DNA of 7,849 nt, taken from contig JBLIKY010000105.1 in the NCBI GenBank assembly GCA_047637535.1, positions 1-7,849 of the forward strand, read 5' to 3'. The position numbers were made by a program, and so were the translations under genes. The notes below the pieces were generated by a model. The model was not told where the DNA came from. It saw nothing but the letters and a program-made list of their open reading frames with translations, and searched no databases. Numbering within the stretch: position 1 is the stretch's first letter; each line of letters opens with the position of its first letter. Positions 1 to 7,180 of the stretch are shown here, piece by piece. The DNA comes from UBA2040 sp047637535 (GTDB lineage Bacteria > Bacteroidota > Bacteroidia > Flavobacteriales_D > Crocinitomicaceae).

Positions 1-1939
1 GTTTTGAAGGCCCCATATTTTCACCCGCAACGACATAAGTGGTTTTGGATGAAATTGATGAACCAACTTTACCACCGTTTTTTTCAATAAGCAATTTAAG
101 TTCGTCTCTTGAGAACAAACTAAAAACTCCTGAAACGACAAAGGTCTGACCCGCCAATATGTTTCCTACAGGCTCTGTTTCTATCGTAACAAAATTGAGT
201 TTAGCAGCTTTTAATTTTTCGATTAATTTGATGTTTTTTTCTTCTAGGAAGAATTCTTGAACAGAGATTGCGATTTTTTCACCGATTTCATCTGTCGCCA
301 CTAAATCATCAAATTTTGCATTTTGGATGGCATCAAGACTTTTAAATTGCTTCGCTAATTTTTTGGCAACTGTTTCGCCGACAAATCTTATTCCAATACC
401 ATAAAGTACTTTGTCGAAGCTTTGGGTTTTAGAACTCTCAATGCCTTCAATCAAATTCTGGGCAGATTTCTCCGCCATTCTTTCCAAAGAAAGCACTTGG
501 TCAAAACTCAAAGAAAATAAATCTCCTGCATCAATAATTAATCCTTCTTTAACCAATAAATCAACTGTTTCAGACCCTATACCATCCATATCCATCGCTT
601 TTCGACTGATAAAGTGTTCTATCTTTCCTTTTATCTGAGGAGGGCAACACCATTCGTTCGGACAAAAGTGCTGGACTTCACCTTCTCTTCTCAATAATTT
701 TTCTTGACATTCAGGGCAATTGGTGATGAATTCAACCTTTTTTTTCGAAGATCGCTTAGTTTCATCAACGCCAATTATTTTAGGTATTATTTCCCCTCCT
801 TTTTCGACAAATACAGTGTCTTGCTCAAACAAGTTAAGTTTGTTTATTTGGTCTTCGTTATGAAGAGAAGCACGTCTTACAGTTGTACCGCCTAATTGTA
901 CTGCTTTTAGGTTTGCAACAGGAGTCACTGCGCCTGTTCGCCCTACTTGAAAAGTGATGCTTTCTAATTCGGTACTGACCCGCTCAGTTTTAAATTTGTA
1001 GGCGATTGCCCATCGAGGAGATTTTGCTGTGAACCCCAGTTCTTCTTGAGCTTGATAATTGTTTACCTTGATTACAACACCGTCAATTTCAAAAGGCAAT
1101 TTACCGCGCTGTTGATCCCAGTAATTGATAAAATCCATTACTCCATCAATGTTTTTGGCTAATTCTATAAATCGTTTTTTTGAATCAGGTACTTTAAATC
1201 CCCAATCTTTTGCCTTGTTCACTGCTGAGAAATGATCCTCGGCTGTTAAACCCTCTCCGTAAATCCCATAGAGATAACAATCTAATCCTCTTTGTGCAAC
1301 CACCTCAGAATCTTGCATTTTAAGGGTGCCAGAGGCTGTGTTTCTTGGATTAGCGAATAAAGGGAGTTCCTGCTCTTCACGAGACGTATTTAAGGCTTCA
1401 AATCTATCCAAAGGGAAGAAAATTTCTCCTCTGATTTCAAAATCACTTGGATAATCGTTCTTTAATGAAAGTGGGATAGTCTTAATTGTTCGGACGTTAG
1501 TTGTTACATCTTCGCCTTCTGAACCATCTCCTCTAGTAACCGCTCTTTTAAGCTGTCCGTCTATATATTGTATACCAATCGCTACACCGTCGTATTTTAA
1601 TTCGCAAACATATTCTAAAGCAACATCTGTAAACTTTTTCACCCTGGCTTCCCAATCAACAATTTCTTCTTTGGAATAAGTATTTGATAAGCTAAGCATG
1701 GCATATTTGTGCTTAACGGTTTGAAATTTTTTGGTTAAATCCCCTCCTACTCTTTTGCTCGGAGAATTCGCAAATGCAAATTCAGGAAATTGGCTTTCGA
1801 GTTGTTGAAGTTCGATTAATTTTTGATCAAAATCATAATCGCTTATTTTCGACTCATTCTCAATATAATAAGCATGATTCAGTGCATTGATCTCTTTGGT
1901 CAATGCTTCTATCTGTTTTTTTGCTTGAGTAGACTCCAT
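1..1939 (-). CDS. ligA: NAD+-dependent DNA ligase LigA (partial, C-terminus cut by window start)
   Basis: LigA seals nicks in duplex DNA using NAD+ during replication and repair. The frame reads leftwards from ATG at 1939-1937 for 646 codons and leaves the window open, so only the end of the BRCT domain is missing (LigA is usually about 670 residues). Visible in order: the N-terminal NAD-binding Ia domain with HAYYIENESKISDYDFD; the adenylation motif KYDG with nucleophile Lys115, the same number as in E. coli LigA; an OB-fold region; a zinc finger with Cys408, Cys411, Cys426 and Cys432, again matching E. coli numbering; a helix-hairpin-helix region at about 440-575; and a BRCT domain from about residue 595. 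The start lies 3 bases after the prmC stop, so the two genes are probably co-transcribed. An AAAGG directly abuts the ATG, too close for a normal ribosome site. No frameshift or missing catalytic residue was seen. Family assignment is essentially certain. Confidence 0.97.
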   Translation of the reverse strand, partial: MESTQAKKQIEALTKEINALNHAYYIENESKISDYDFDQKLIELQQLESQFPEFAFANSPSKRVGGDLTKKFQTVKHKYAMLSLSNTYSKEEIVDWEARVKKFTDVALEYVCELKYDGVAIGIQYIDGQLKRAVTRGDGSEGEDVTTNVRTIKTIPLSLKNDYPSDFEIRGEIFFPLDRFEALNTSREEQELPLFANPRNTASGTLKMQDSEVVAQRGLDCYLYGIYGEGLTAEDHFSAVNKAKDWGFKVPDSKKRFIELAKNIDGVMDFINYWDQQRGKLPFEIDGVVIKVNNYQAQEELGFTAKSPRWAIAYKFKTERVSTELESITFQVGRTGAVTPVANLKAVQLGGTTVRRASLHNEDQINKLNLFEQDTVFVEKGGEIIPKIIGVDETKRSSKKKVEFITNCPECQEKLLRREGEVQHFCPNEWCCPPQIKGKIEHFISRKAMDMDGIGSETVDLLVKEGLIIDAGDLFSLSFDQVLSLERMAEKSAQNLIEGIESSKTQSFDKVLYGIGIRFVGETVAKKLAKQFKSLDAIQNAKFDDLVATDEIGEKIAISVQEFFLEEKNIKLIEKLKAAKLNFVTIETEPVGNILAGQTFVVSGVFSLFSRDELKLLIEKNGGKVGSSISSKTTYVVAGENMGPSK

Positions 1940-1942
1940 CCT

Positions 1943-2785
1943 TTATTTTCTTGCCATCAACATGCGAGCCTTACCTTGAAGGTCTCTTTTAACATTAATT
2001 TCAGAGTAGCATAAGCTCGTTAACAAAGCTACCATTTCTGCCTCAAATCTTTCATGAATTTCGAAGAATAAAAGGCCGCCTTTTTTTAATTTTTGACTTG
2101 CAATTGTTGCAATTCTATGATAAAACACCAAAGGTTCCTCATTTTCAACAAACAAGGCTAAGCCTGGTTCGAAATCCAAGACATTCTTAGACATGTTTTT
2201 TTTGTCAATATTGGGGATATAAGGCGGGTTTGAAACGATAAGATCAAAATTTTCTTCCGGTTTAGTTTCGCTAAAAATATCAGAAACAAAGAAATCTACT
2301 TTTAGTTTGTTTAACTCTCCATTTTTTTTAGCCATTTCTATTGCTCCTTCCGAGATGTCGCTAGCCATAATTTTCGCTTTTGGATAAATCGTTTTTAAGG
2401 AGAGAGAGATGCAACCTGAACCCGTGCAAATATCCCAAACAACAGGAGTATCAATTTTCAAAACATCCTGTATCCAATAGATTAATTCCTCTGTCTCTGG
2501 TCTTGGGATTAAGACTTGCGGTCCAACTTTTAATGTCAGACCAAAAAACTCAGTTTCTCCAATTATATATTGAAGCGGTTCACCCTTTAGCAAACGGGCA
2601 ATAAATTCTTTATAAACAGTCAAGTTATCATTTGACAAAACGATATCCTGATTAAACAAAACTTCAGAAAATGGGATTTTTGCGATATATTCAATAATCA
2701 ATTTGAATTGAAATTGGCACTCTAGACTTGATTGTCTATCGATAAAAAGCGTGTCAAATTCTTTCTTTAATTCTCGAATAGACAT
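1943..2785 (-). CDS. prmC: Peptide chain release factor N5-glutamine methyltransferase PrmC (HemK)
   Basis: PrmC methylates, from S-adenosylmethionine, the glutamine of the GGQ motif in release factors RF1 and RF2, tuning translation termination in the cytoplasm. The 280-residue length is normal. An N-terminal helical substrate-binding domain covers about residues 1-75. It is followed by the family linker GETEFFGLTLKV and the RPETEEL motif (95-101), then the SAM-binding motif I DICTGSGCI (118-126). The catalytic NPPY is at 186-189, preceded by DLIVS, and the C-terminal DLQGKARML is also characteristic. NPPY together with RPETEEL separates it from other N5-methyltransferases. The ATG at 2785-2783 lies 15 bases after the stop of the upstream putative outer-membrane gene, and the stop lies 3 bases before ligA, so the three genes look like one operon. 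No Shine-Dalgarno sequence is visible. Confidence 0.96.
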   Translation of the reverse strand: MSIRELKKEFDTLFIDRQSSLECQFQFKLIIEYIAKIPFSEVLFNQDIVLSNDNLTVYKEFIARLLKGEPLQYIIGETEFFGLTLKVGPQVLIPRPETEELIYWIQDVLKIDTPVVWDICTGSGCISLSLKTIYPKAKIMASDISEGAIEMAKKNGELNKLKVDFFVSDIFSETKPEENFDLIVSNPPYIPNIDKKNMSKNVLDFEPGLALFVENEEPLVFYHRIATIASQKLKKGGLLFFEIHERFEAEMVALLTSLCYSEINVKRDLQGKARMLMARK

Positions 2786-2800
2786 GATGATAAAATAGAC

Positions 2801-3457
2801 TTAATTAAAGTAATGCACATAGGCAAAACCAACCGTTAAATATTGATTGCTCGTTCCAAAAGAGTCTTCGGGGAAACCTTGTTCAGAAATCAGACCTAAT
2901 CTTGAAGGCCGAAAGGCAAACTCATTAAAGACATAACCAATATGAAACTTAAAAGCATCTGATTCCTCACCAACCAATATTACACTCGCCATAGGTTCCA
3001 TATATGCTCCTTGAGATTGAGAATTAATCGTTCGAAGGTCATTACTCTTCCCTACTTCAGATTTGATAATATTTAAGCCATAACCTCCTTTGATGCCAAT
3101 ATCTATTCCAAATGTTTGAGAATAAAACTTTTCATAACCTAACTTAAAGAAACCCGATGGCATCTGTATGCCCCCTAAAATTGGTTCGTTTATCTTAAAG
3201 TTATTAATCGTGAAATAAGTGTAGTTTCCACCTAAGCCAAAACTTAGTCCGCTCTTTAGGGTATATTGATAATGCATACTTGTTGTTACAAGTCCCTGCA
3301 TTACACCTTTGAAGGATTCGTTTTGAATGCTAACTGGCAAACCAACATGAACTTGAAAGCTTTTAAGGCGGCTATTGGATTGAGCAAGGACAGATTCGGT
3401 GGCCATAAAGGTCCCCAAGGCAAAAAGAAAAACGGTATATGTTAACAATTTCGTCAT
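2801..3457 (-). CDS. Putative secreted outer-membrane beta-barrel protein, function unknown
   Basis: I do not recognise a named family. The protein of 218 residues begins with a Lys-containing n-region and a hydrophobic stretch (about residues 5-18), then ESVLAQSNS, which looks like a signal peptidase I site after VLA. The mature part of about 190 residues has alternating polar and aromatic/aliphatic residues with many Gly, Tyr and Phe, for example LSFGLGGNYTYF, FKLGYEKF, IGIKGGYGL and YLTVGFAYVHYFN. This fits a small eight- to ten-strand outer-membrane barrel, and the aromatic-rich last strand fits insertion by the BAM machinery. The frame is also open to a GTG at 3466, but I choose the ATG at 3457-3455, three codons in, because it gives a compact signal peptide. 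It is the first gene ahead of prmC and ligA, with a 15-base gap. That position suggests shared transcription and does not establish shared function. Confidence 0.72.
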   Translation of the reverse strand: MTKLLTYTVFLFALGTFMATESVLAQSNSRLKSFQVHVGLPVSIQNESFKGVMQGLVTTSMHYQYTLKSGLSFGLGGNYTYFTINNFKINEPILGGIQMPSGFFKLGYEKFYSQTFGIDIGIKGGYGLNIIKSEVGKSNDLRTINSQSQGAYMEPMASVILVGEESDAFKFHIGYVFNEFAFRPSRLGLISEQGFPEDSFGTSNQYLTVGFAYVHYFN

Positions 3458-3573
3458 ATCTATCACGAATCTACTAAATCTTTGTTAATTGGTTGTTGGA
3501 TAAAAACCGAAATAAATTGAAATCTATTTTGTACCCGAACGCTTTAAGAATGAAACAGCACTATCTTTGACGA
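3458..3573. promoter_or_regulatory. Divergent intergenic region, probable promoters for both flanking operons
   Basis: This AT-rich gap of about 116 bases separates the minus-strand OMP-prmC-ligA group from the plus-strand transporter-DUF58 group, so promoters for both should lie here. I looked for the Bacteroidota pattern (TTG near -33, TAnnTTTG near -7). TATCTTTG at 3562-3569 on the plus strand matches the -7 consensus, but it ends only 4 bases before the transporter ATG and has no well-spaced TTG upstream. On the minus strand TAGATTTC and TAGATTCG are one-mismatch matches without a convincing partner. The role is inferred from gene orientation; no individual site is assigned. Confidence 0.45.
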
Positions 3574-4473
3574 ATGAAAAAAGGCATTCTGTTTATCATT
3601 GTTTCTGGACTTTGTTTTATGGTGGTCAATTTTTTCGTTAAAATACTAGGGACTTCCAATGCTATTAGTGATGATTTTGGATTACAACAATATGGCGCGC
3701 ATGAATTAGTGTTTTTCAGGTCCTTAATTTCATTAGTTCTTACTGCATACTTACTTAAAAGAAAGGGTTTATCTTTTTGGGGCAATAACAAAAAGTGGTT
3801 ATTGGTAAGGGGTTTTGCTGGAGTAAGTGCACTTTGTATATTCTTCTTCACCTTACAAAACTTACCCTTAGCCGTCGCTTCGATCGTTCAATACCTTTCG
3901 CCAATTTTCACCATTTTACTTGCCATTGCATTTTTAAAAGAACGTATTTTTAAGTGGCAATGGTTGTTTATTTCCCTCGCCTTTTGTGGAGTAATAATGA
4001 TGGGCATCCCAAGTATAATTAATCGTAGCGAAGGTCAAGTATCGCTAATGTGGTTAGGACTTGGTGTACTTTCGTCGTTTTTCGCAGCAATTGCTTACTT
4101 AGCGATTATAAAGCTAAAGGAAACCGATACTCCCCTAAATATTGTATTGTACTTCCCCTTGGTGTCATTGCCCATAATGGGTGTTTGGTGCTTATTTGAT
4201 TTTGTGATGCCCGTTTCATGGGAATGGTTAATCCTTTTAGTGATTGGAATATTCACCCAATTTGCTCAAATCCTTATGACAAAAGCACTGCACTGCGCCG
4301 AACCAGGTGTCGTAGTTCCCTTTAAATATTTAGGCGCATTTTATGCCTTTACGATAGGCTTCTTCGTTTTTGACGAAGAATTAAACCTAATATTATACAT
4401 CGCCTTGACGACTATCATAATAAGTGTTATAAGTAACGCTATTTATAAGAATAAAATGAAAATGAATTTGTAG
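3574..4473 (+). CDS. EamA/DMT-superfamily inner-membrane transporter
   Basis: This 299-residue protein has about ten hydrophobic segments, at roughly 4-25, 43-62, 76-95, 99-121, 128-145, 160-179, 190-211, 218-236, 245-266 and 272-291. That is the ten-helix layout of the drug/metabolite transporter superfamily, built from two five-helix EamA repeats. Typical sequence around helices 3-4 is visible: NLPLAVASIVQYLSPIF followed by LLAIAFLKERI. The second repeat has the matching positions LHCAEPGVVVPFKYLGAFYA and FVFDEEL. Members export or import small metabolites across the inner membrane; the substrate cannot be told from sequence. The ATG at 3574 starts directly with a Lys-Lys n-terminus and the first helix. 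No Shine-Dalgarno sequence precedes it. The DUF58 gene follows after 9 bases, so the pair is probably co-transcribed. Family is confident, substrate unknown. Confidence 0.92.
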   Translation: MKKGILFIIVSGLCFMVVNFFVKILGTSNAISDDFGLQQYGAHELVFFRSLISLVLTAYLLKRKGLSFWGNNKKWLLVRGFAGVSALCIFFFTLQNLPLAVASIVQYLSPIFTILLAIAFLKERIFKWQWLFISLAFCGVIMMGIPSIINRSEGQVSLMWLGLGVLSSFFAAIAYLAIIKLKETDTPLNIVLYFPLVSLPIMGVWCLFDFVMPVSWEWLILLVIGIFTQFAQILMTKALHCAEPGVVVPFKYLGAFYAFTIGFFVFDEELNLILYIALTTIIISVISNAIYKNKMKMNL

Positions 4474-4482
4474 TTTTAAAGT

Positions 4483-5400
4483 ATGGACAACACGATTGAC
4501 AGGATAAAATTAGCTCAATTTGGGAATCTGGAACTTTTGGCAAAACAAATAGTTGAAGGATTTATAACAGGAATGCATAAAAGTCCTTTCCATGGTTTTT
4601 CAGTTGAATTTGCTGAACATAGAATCTACAACAAAGGAGAATCTACTCGACATATTGACTGGAAACTTTTTGCGAAAACTGAGAAAATGTTCACCAAGAA
4701 GTATGAAGAAGAAACCAATCTTCGGTGTCAAATCGTAATCGATCAATCGAGTTCAATGCATTTTCCTGAGGGACAAGAAAACAAATTGCATTTTTCAACT
4801 TATGCCGCTGCGTCAATAATCGAACTTTTAAAACGCCAAAGAGATGCAGTTGGTCTATCTTTTTTCGACGAAGAATTAAGCCTTCATACTGCTGCAAAAT
4901 CTTCAGAAAGACACCATATGTATTTGTTCAGTGAGCTACAAAAGCTTCTAGATGGGTACTCTGAAGAAAGCAAGAAAACAACTCAAGCTGTTGATAATTT
5001 ACACGCCATTGCTGAGCTGTGCCATGTTCGATCGCTTATTGTGATTTTCTCCGATTTAATGGACGACCCTTCGAAAACAGATGAACTATTTGAAGCATTA
5101 AACCATTTAAAACACAAAAAGCACGAGGTAATTCTGTTTCATGTTACCGATAAATCAAAGGAAATTGACTTTGAATTAGAGAATAGACCACACACCTTAA
5201 TCGATATGGAAACGGGGGAAAGGATAAAGATTCAGCCTTCCCAAATCAAAGAAAAATACAAGGAAGAAATACAGCGTTATTTTAAGGAAATTGAAATGCG
5301 CTGTTCAAAATACCGCATAGATTTTATGCCAGCTGATATCTCTGAAGGTTACGAACAAATATTACTAAAATATCTTATCAAACGATCTAAGATGGGCTAA
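4483..5400 (+). CDS. DUF58 domain-containing protein with VWA-like metal-site motif
   Basis: This 305-residue protein matches the DUF58 family. The signature RIYNKGESTRHIDWKLFAK lies at 47-65, corresponding to the usual R-x-Y-x-x-G-D-x-x-R-x-I-D-W-K pattern with Glu in place of the Asp. A VWA-like fold follows: the strand CQIVIDQSSSM with a DxSxS metal-site motif at Asp87, Ser89 and Ser91, and a second strand SLIVIFSDL with Asp191. I see no membrane segment or signal peptide, so it is probably cytoplasmic. DUF58 proteins are usually encoded beside a MoxR-type AAA+ ATPase and VWA/BatA-like proteins, and are thought to act with them in protein maturation or envelope stress. None of those partners is within this window; the upstream neighbour is the EamA transporter, 9 bases away. 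Its stop overlaps the stop of the convergent CoA-binding gene by 4 bases, leaving no room for a dedicated terminator between them. Confidence 0.92.
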   Translation: MDNTIDRIKLAQFGNLELLAKQIVEGFITGMHKSPFHGFSVEFAEHRIYNKGESTRHIDWKLFAKTEKMFTKKYEEETNLRCQIVIDQSSSMHFPEGQENKLHFSTYAAASIIELLKRQRDAVGLSFFDEELSLHTAAKSSERHHMYLFSELQKLLDGYSEESKKTTQAVDNLHAIAELCHVRSLIVIFSDLMDDPSKTDELFEALNHLKHKKHEVILFHVTDKSKEIDFELENRPHTLIDMETGERIKIQPSQIKEKYKEEIQRYFKEIEMRCSKYRIDFMPADISEGYEQILLKYLIKRSKMG

Positions 5401-5762
5401 AATTGTCCCGTAGACAGTAAAACCAAGGTACAAGCTTCTTCGCATGCAATATTTTGCTTTGTTGCCAAATCAATTAATTCTTGATTTTCAGTACCGGGAT
5501 TGAAAATTATTCTTCTTGGTTTAATGTAATCAATTAGGTACGTATAATACTCACTTTGGTATTTCGAAGATAGATATAAGGTTACTGTATCAATGTCTTG
5601 CCAATCAATTTTATCGGTTCCGAACTCAACGTCTAGAATCGTTCCTGGTCGACTTCCAATTGCCACAACTTCATGGTCGTGATCTCTTAACATTCGTATT
5701 GCCTTGTTCGCGTATCGATCTAATTTCTCTGAGGCTCCTATTACTAGTACTTTTGATTTCAT
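5397..5762 (-). CDS. Small CoA-binding (Rossmann-type) domain protein
   Basis: This 121-residue single-domain protein belongs to the CoA_binding_2 / YccU-like group. Seen directly are the N-terminal strand and glycine turn KVLVIGASEKLDRYANKAI (residues 4-22), then MLRDHDHEVVAIGSRPGTI and a mid-region TLYLSSKYQSEYYTYL. The C-terminal family motifs are IIFNPGTENQEL and EEACTLVLLSTGQF. These match the nucleotide-binding half of succinyl-CoA synthetase alpha-like folds; CoA binding is family knowledge and no reaction is established. The length is typical and the protein looks intact. Its ATG overlaps the stop of the upstream DUF4301 gene (ATGA at 5762-5759), so its translation is probably coupled to that gene. 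At its 3' end the stop codon overlaps the convergent DUF58 stop. No ribosome site of its own is visible. Confidence 0.93.
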   Translation of the reverse strand: MKSKVLVIGASEKLDRYANKAIRMLRDHDHEVVAIGSRPGTILDVEFGTDKIDWQDIDTVTLYLSSKYQSEYYTYLIDYIKPRRIIFNPGTENQELIDLATKQNIACEEACTLVLLSTGQF

Positions 5763-7153
5763 AAATTTGGTCGATGTTGAGGGGTTAATAAATCCATTAT
5801 TGATTTTACAGGGCTAAACGTATCCGAACTAACTTCAATAAATATGGTGTTCCATTGATCCATTCCACCGTTCCATAATCCGGGCAATTCTCTGTAAACA
5901 ATCTCTTTGCCTTCGTGGGATTTGTTCACAATAAAATATTTCTTATGGTCAACAAATTGATTAAAATCAATTTTATTATTGTTTCTATCTTTTGAAGAAA
6001 CCACCATCATTACGGGGTTAAAATGAGTCGATTTTAATACAAGAGCTTGTTGTTCGGCCGTGTTTTGCATCTGAGATTTTTCAACAATTTGCTTTGAAAT
6101 CACGCCGTTTTTCTCAACCCAATATGGTCCTCCTCCGGGTTGACCAATATTTTTAACCATACCACAAACACGGAGGGGTCTTTGAAGTAGTTTTATTTTC
6201 TCTTCGTTAGTTAATTCTGCAAAATATGTTTTTTGATACAGCTGGTATTTGTCATTAAAGAGAATTGCCTTATTCGTGGAAAATTCAAGAAGCAAGTTTT
6301 CAATTTCTAATTTCACCTCCTCAATCAGACCAACTAGTTGCATCCATGTTTCTTTTGAAGAATGAGATTTATCTAAGTGCTGAACATTATCAATGTTCTT
6401 TATAAAGATATAATCAGAATTCAAAGAATTAATGTTTTCAATAAGTGCTCCGTGCCCAGAAGGTCTTCGAATATTTATCCCATTGTCATCGATCGCAACG
6501 TTCATCTCTTTGTCAAATGCAAAAGCGGCTTTGCCTGAGTCTTGAAAAGAGAAAGTTGCCTTAAGTTTTAGCCCTGTGAAATCTTGAATTTGACGTATCG
6601 TAAGTTCAATGTCTTTTAAGAAATCTTCTTGAACGGTAAAGTGAATCTCACCCGACGCATTCATCAGTTGGGCTGCTTGAATGTACTGTTCCTGAAAGGC
6701 ATTCAACACAAAAGCTTTTACTTGATGAAAAGGCACTAAACCCTTTGGTTTATCCGCTAAACCGAGTCCTTTTGGGCCAAGTATATAGGTAATCAATTTG
6801 CCCGGTTCGTATACCCCTGATTTAACCTCTGCCTGCATTTCTGCGGGTAAGAATCGCGAAAATGCAAAATCCTCTAATTGATTAAGACAATGTTGGACAG
6901 AACCTTGGTCAGCATTGTCATTCTTCACCAAGAAGTCGAATAAAAATTGAAACATACGCGAACCAGAACCTGATGCCGGTATGAAAAAAGTTATTTTCTT
7001 TTCCGTTTTTCTTCCCGCTTTGGCCAAACGAGATTGGTCTTCTTCATCGAGCTGCAAAATTCCACTATCAATTCTACATGGTGACAATAAATTGACAAGG
7101 GGATTTCCTTTTAGGATATTATTTTTTTGAATTTCAACTTCGTGTTGGTCCAT
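5759..7153 (-). CDS. DUF4301 family protein, possible nucleotidyltransferase (UDP-sugar pyrophosphorylase-like)
   Basis: This 464-residue protein is recognisably DUF4301. It has an N-terminal LKGNPLV and SPCRIDSGILQL region, then FFIPASGSGSRMF at 56-68, KPKGLVPFH at 135-143 and RPSGHGAL at 230-237. These are followed by YIFIKNIDNV (248-257), GGPYWVEKNG (341-350), QIVEKSQM (355-362), KSTHFNPV (374-381) and the C-terminal ELPGLWNGGMDQWNTIFIEV. No function is established for the family that I know of. The order of the glycine loop, PKGL, P-x-GHG and N-I-D-N resembles UDP-glucose and UDP-N-acetylhexosamine pyrophosphorylases, so a GT-A nucleotidyltransferase activity is a reasonable inference. 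No signal peptide or membrane segment is seen. The ATG at 7153-7151 is the first of the frame and gives a sensible N-terminus. Its stop overlaps the start of the CoA-binding gene (ATGA). It is divergent from the methyltransferase gene, with 27 bases between starts. Family confident; function speculative. Confidence 0.88.
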   Translation of the reverse strand: MDQHEVEIQKNNILKGNPLVNLLSPCRIDSGILQLDEEDQSRLAKAGRKTEKKITFFIPASGSGSRMFQFLFDFLVKNDNADQGSVQHCLNQLEDFAFSRFLPAEMQAEVKSGVYEPGKLITYILGPKGLGLADKPKGLVPFHQVKAFVLNAFQEQYIQAAQLMNASGEIHFTVQEDFLKDIELTIRQIQDFTGLKLKATFSFQDSGKAAFAFDKEMNVAIDDNGINIRRPSGHGALIENINSLNSDYIFIKNIDNVQHLDKSHSSKETWMQLVGLIEEVKLEIENLLLEFSTNKAILFNDKYQLYQKTYFAELTNEEKIKLLQRPLRVCGMVKNIGQPGGGPYWVEKNGVISKQIVEKSQMQNTAEQQALVLKSTHFNPVMMVVSSKDRNNNKIDFNQFVDHKKYFIVNKSHEGKEIVYRELPGLWNGGMDQWNTIFIEVSSDTFSPVKSIMDLLTPQHRPNL

Positions 7154-7180
7154 TCGAAAAATCTTTGATTAATTTGGTAA
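7154..7180. promoter_or_regulatory. 27-base divergent gap between DUF4301 and methyltransferase starts
   Basis: The two start codons face away from each other across only 27 AT-rich bases, so at least one promoter must lie inside the neighbouring reading frame or the two must overlap. Within the gap TAATTTGG (7170-7177, plus strand) differs at one position from the Bacteroidota -7 pattern TAnnTTTG, but it sits only 3 bases from the methyltransferase ATG and is not convincing. No Shine-Dalgarno sequence is visible for either gene. The regulatory role is inferred from orientation only. Confidence 0.3.

Noticed and set aside
411..895. Two short plus-strand open frames (411-638 and 704-895) opposite ligA
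   Set aside because: Both are antisense to conserved LigA sequence covering the zinc finger and helix-hairpin-helix region and have no family features.
1823..2014. Plus-strand open frame of 63 codons across the ligA-prmC junction
   Set aside because: It is antisense to the start of ligA and the end of prmC, both well supported, and its hydrophobic, Cys-rich product is typical of a shadow frame.
3562..3569. TATCTTTG, a full match to the Bacteroidota -7 element TAnnTTTG, before the transporter gene
   Set aside because: It ends 4 bases before the ATG, so transcription would begin at or inside the start codon, and no TTG lies at the expected upstream distance.
3561..3851. Open frame of 96 codons on the minus strand opposite the start of the transporter gene
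   Set aside because: It lies antisense to the clearly real EamA reading frame, shows no recognisable domain, and its composition looks like a reverse-strand shadow.
5385..5410. Possible bidirectional terminator between the convergent DUF58 and CoA-binding genes
   Set aside because: The two stop codons overlap and I see no GC-rich hairpin with a T-run at the junction, so no terminator can be supported.
7092..7120. TTGACA, a 17-base spacer and GATATT on the plus strand, resembling a sigma-70 promoter for the methyltransferase gene
   Set aside because: It lies inside the DUF4301 coding region, the -10 half is weak (GATATT), and the genome appears to be Bacteroidota, where the primary sigma factor prefers a different pattern. 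Chance occurrence in AT-rich DNA is likely.
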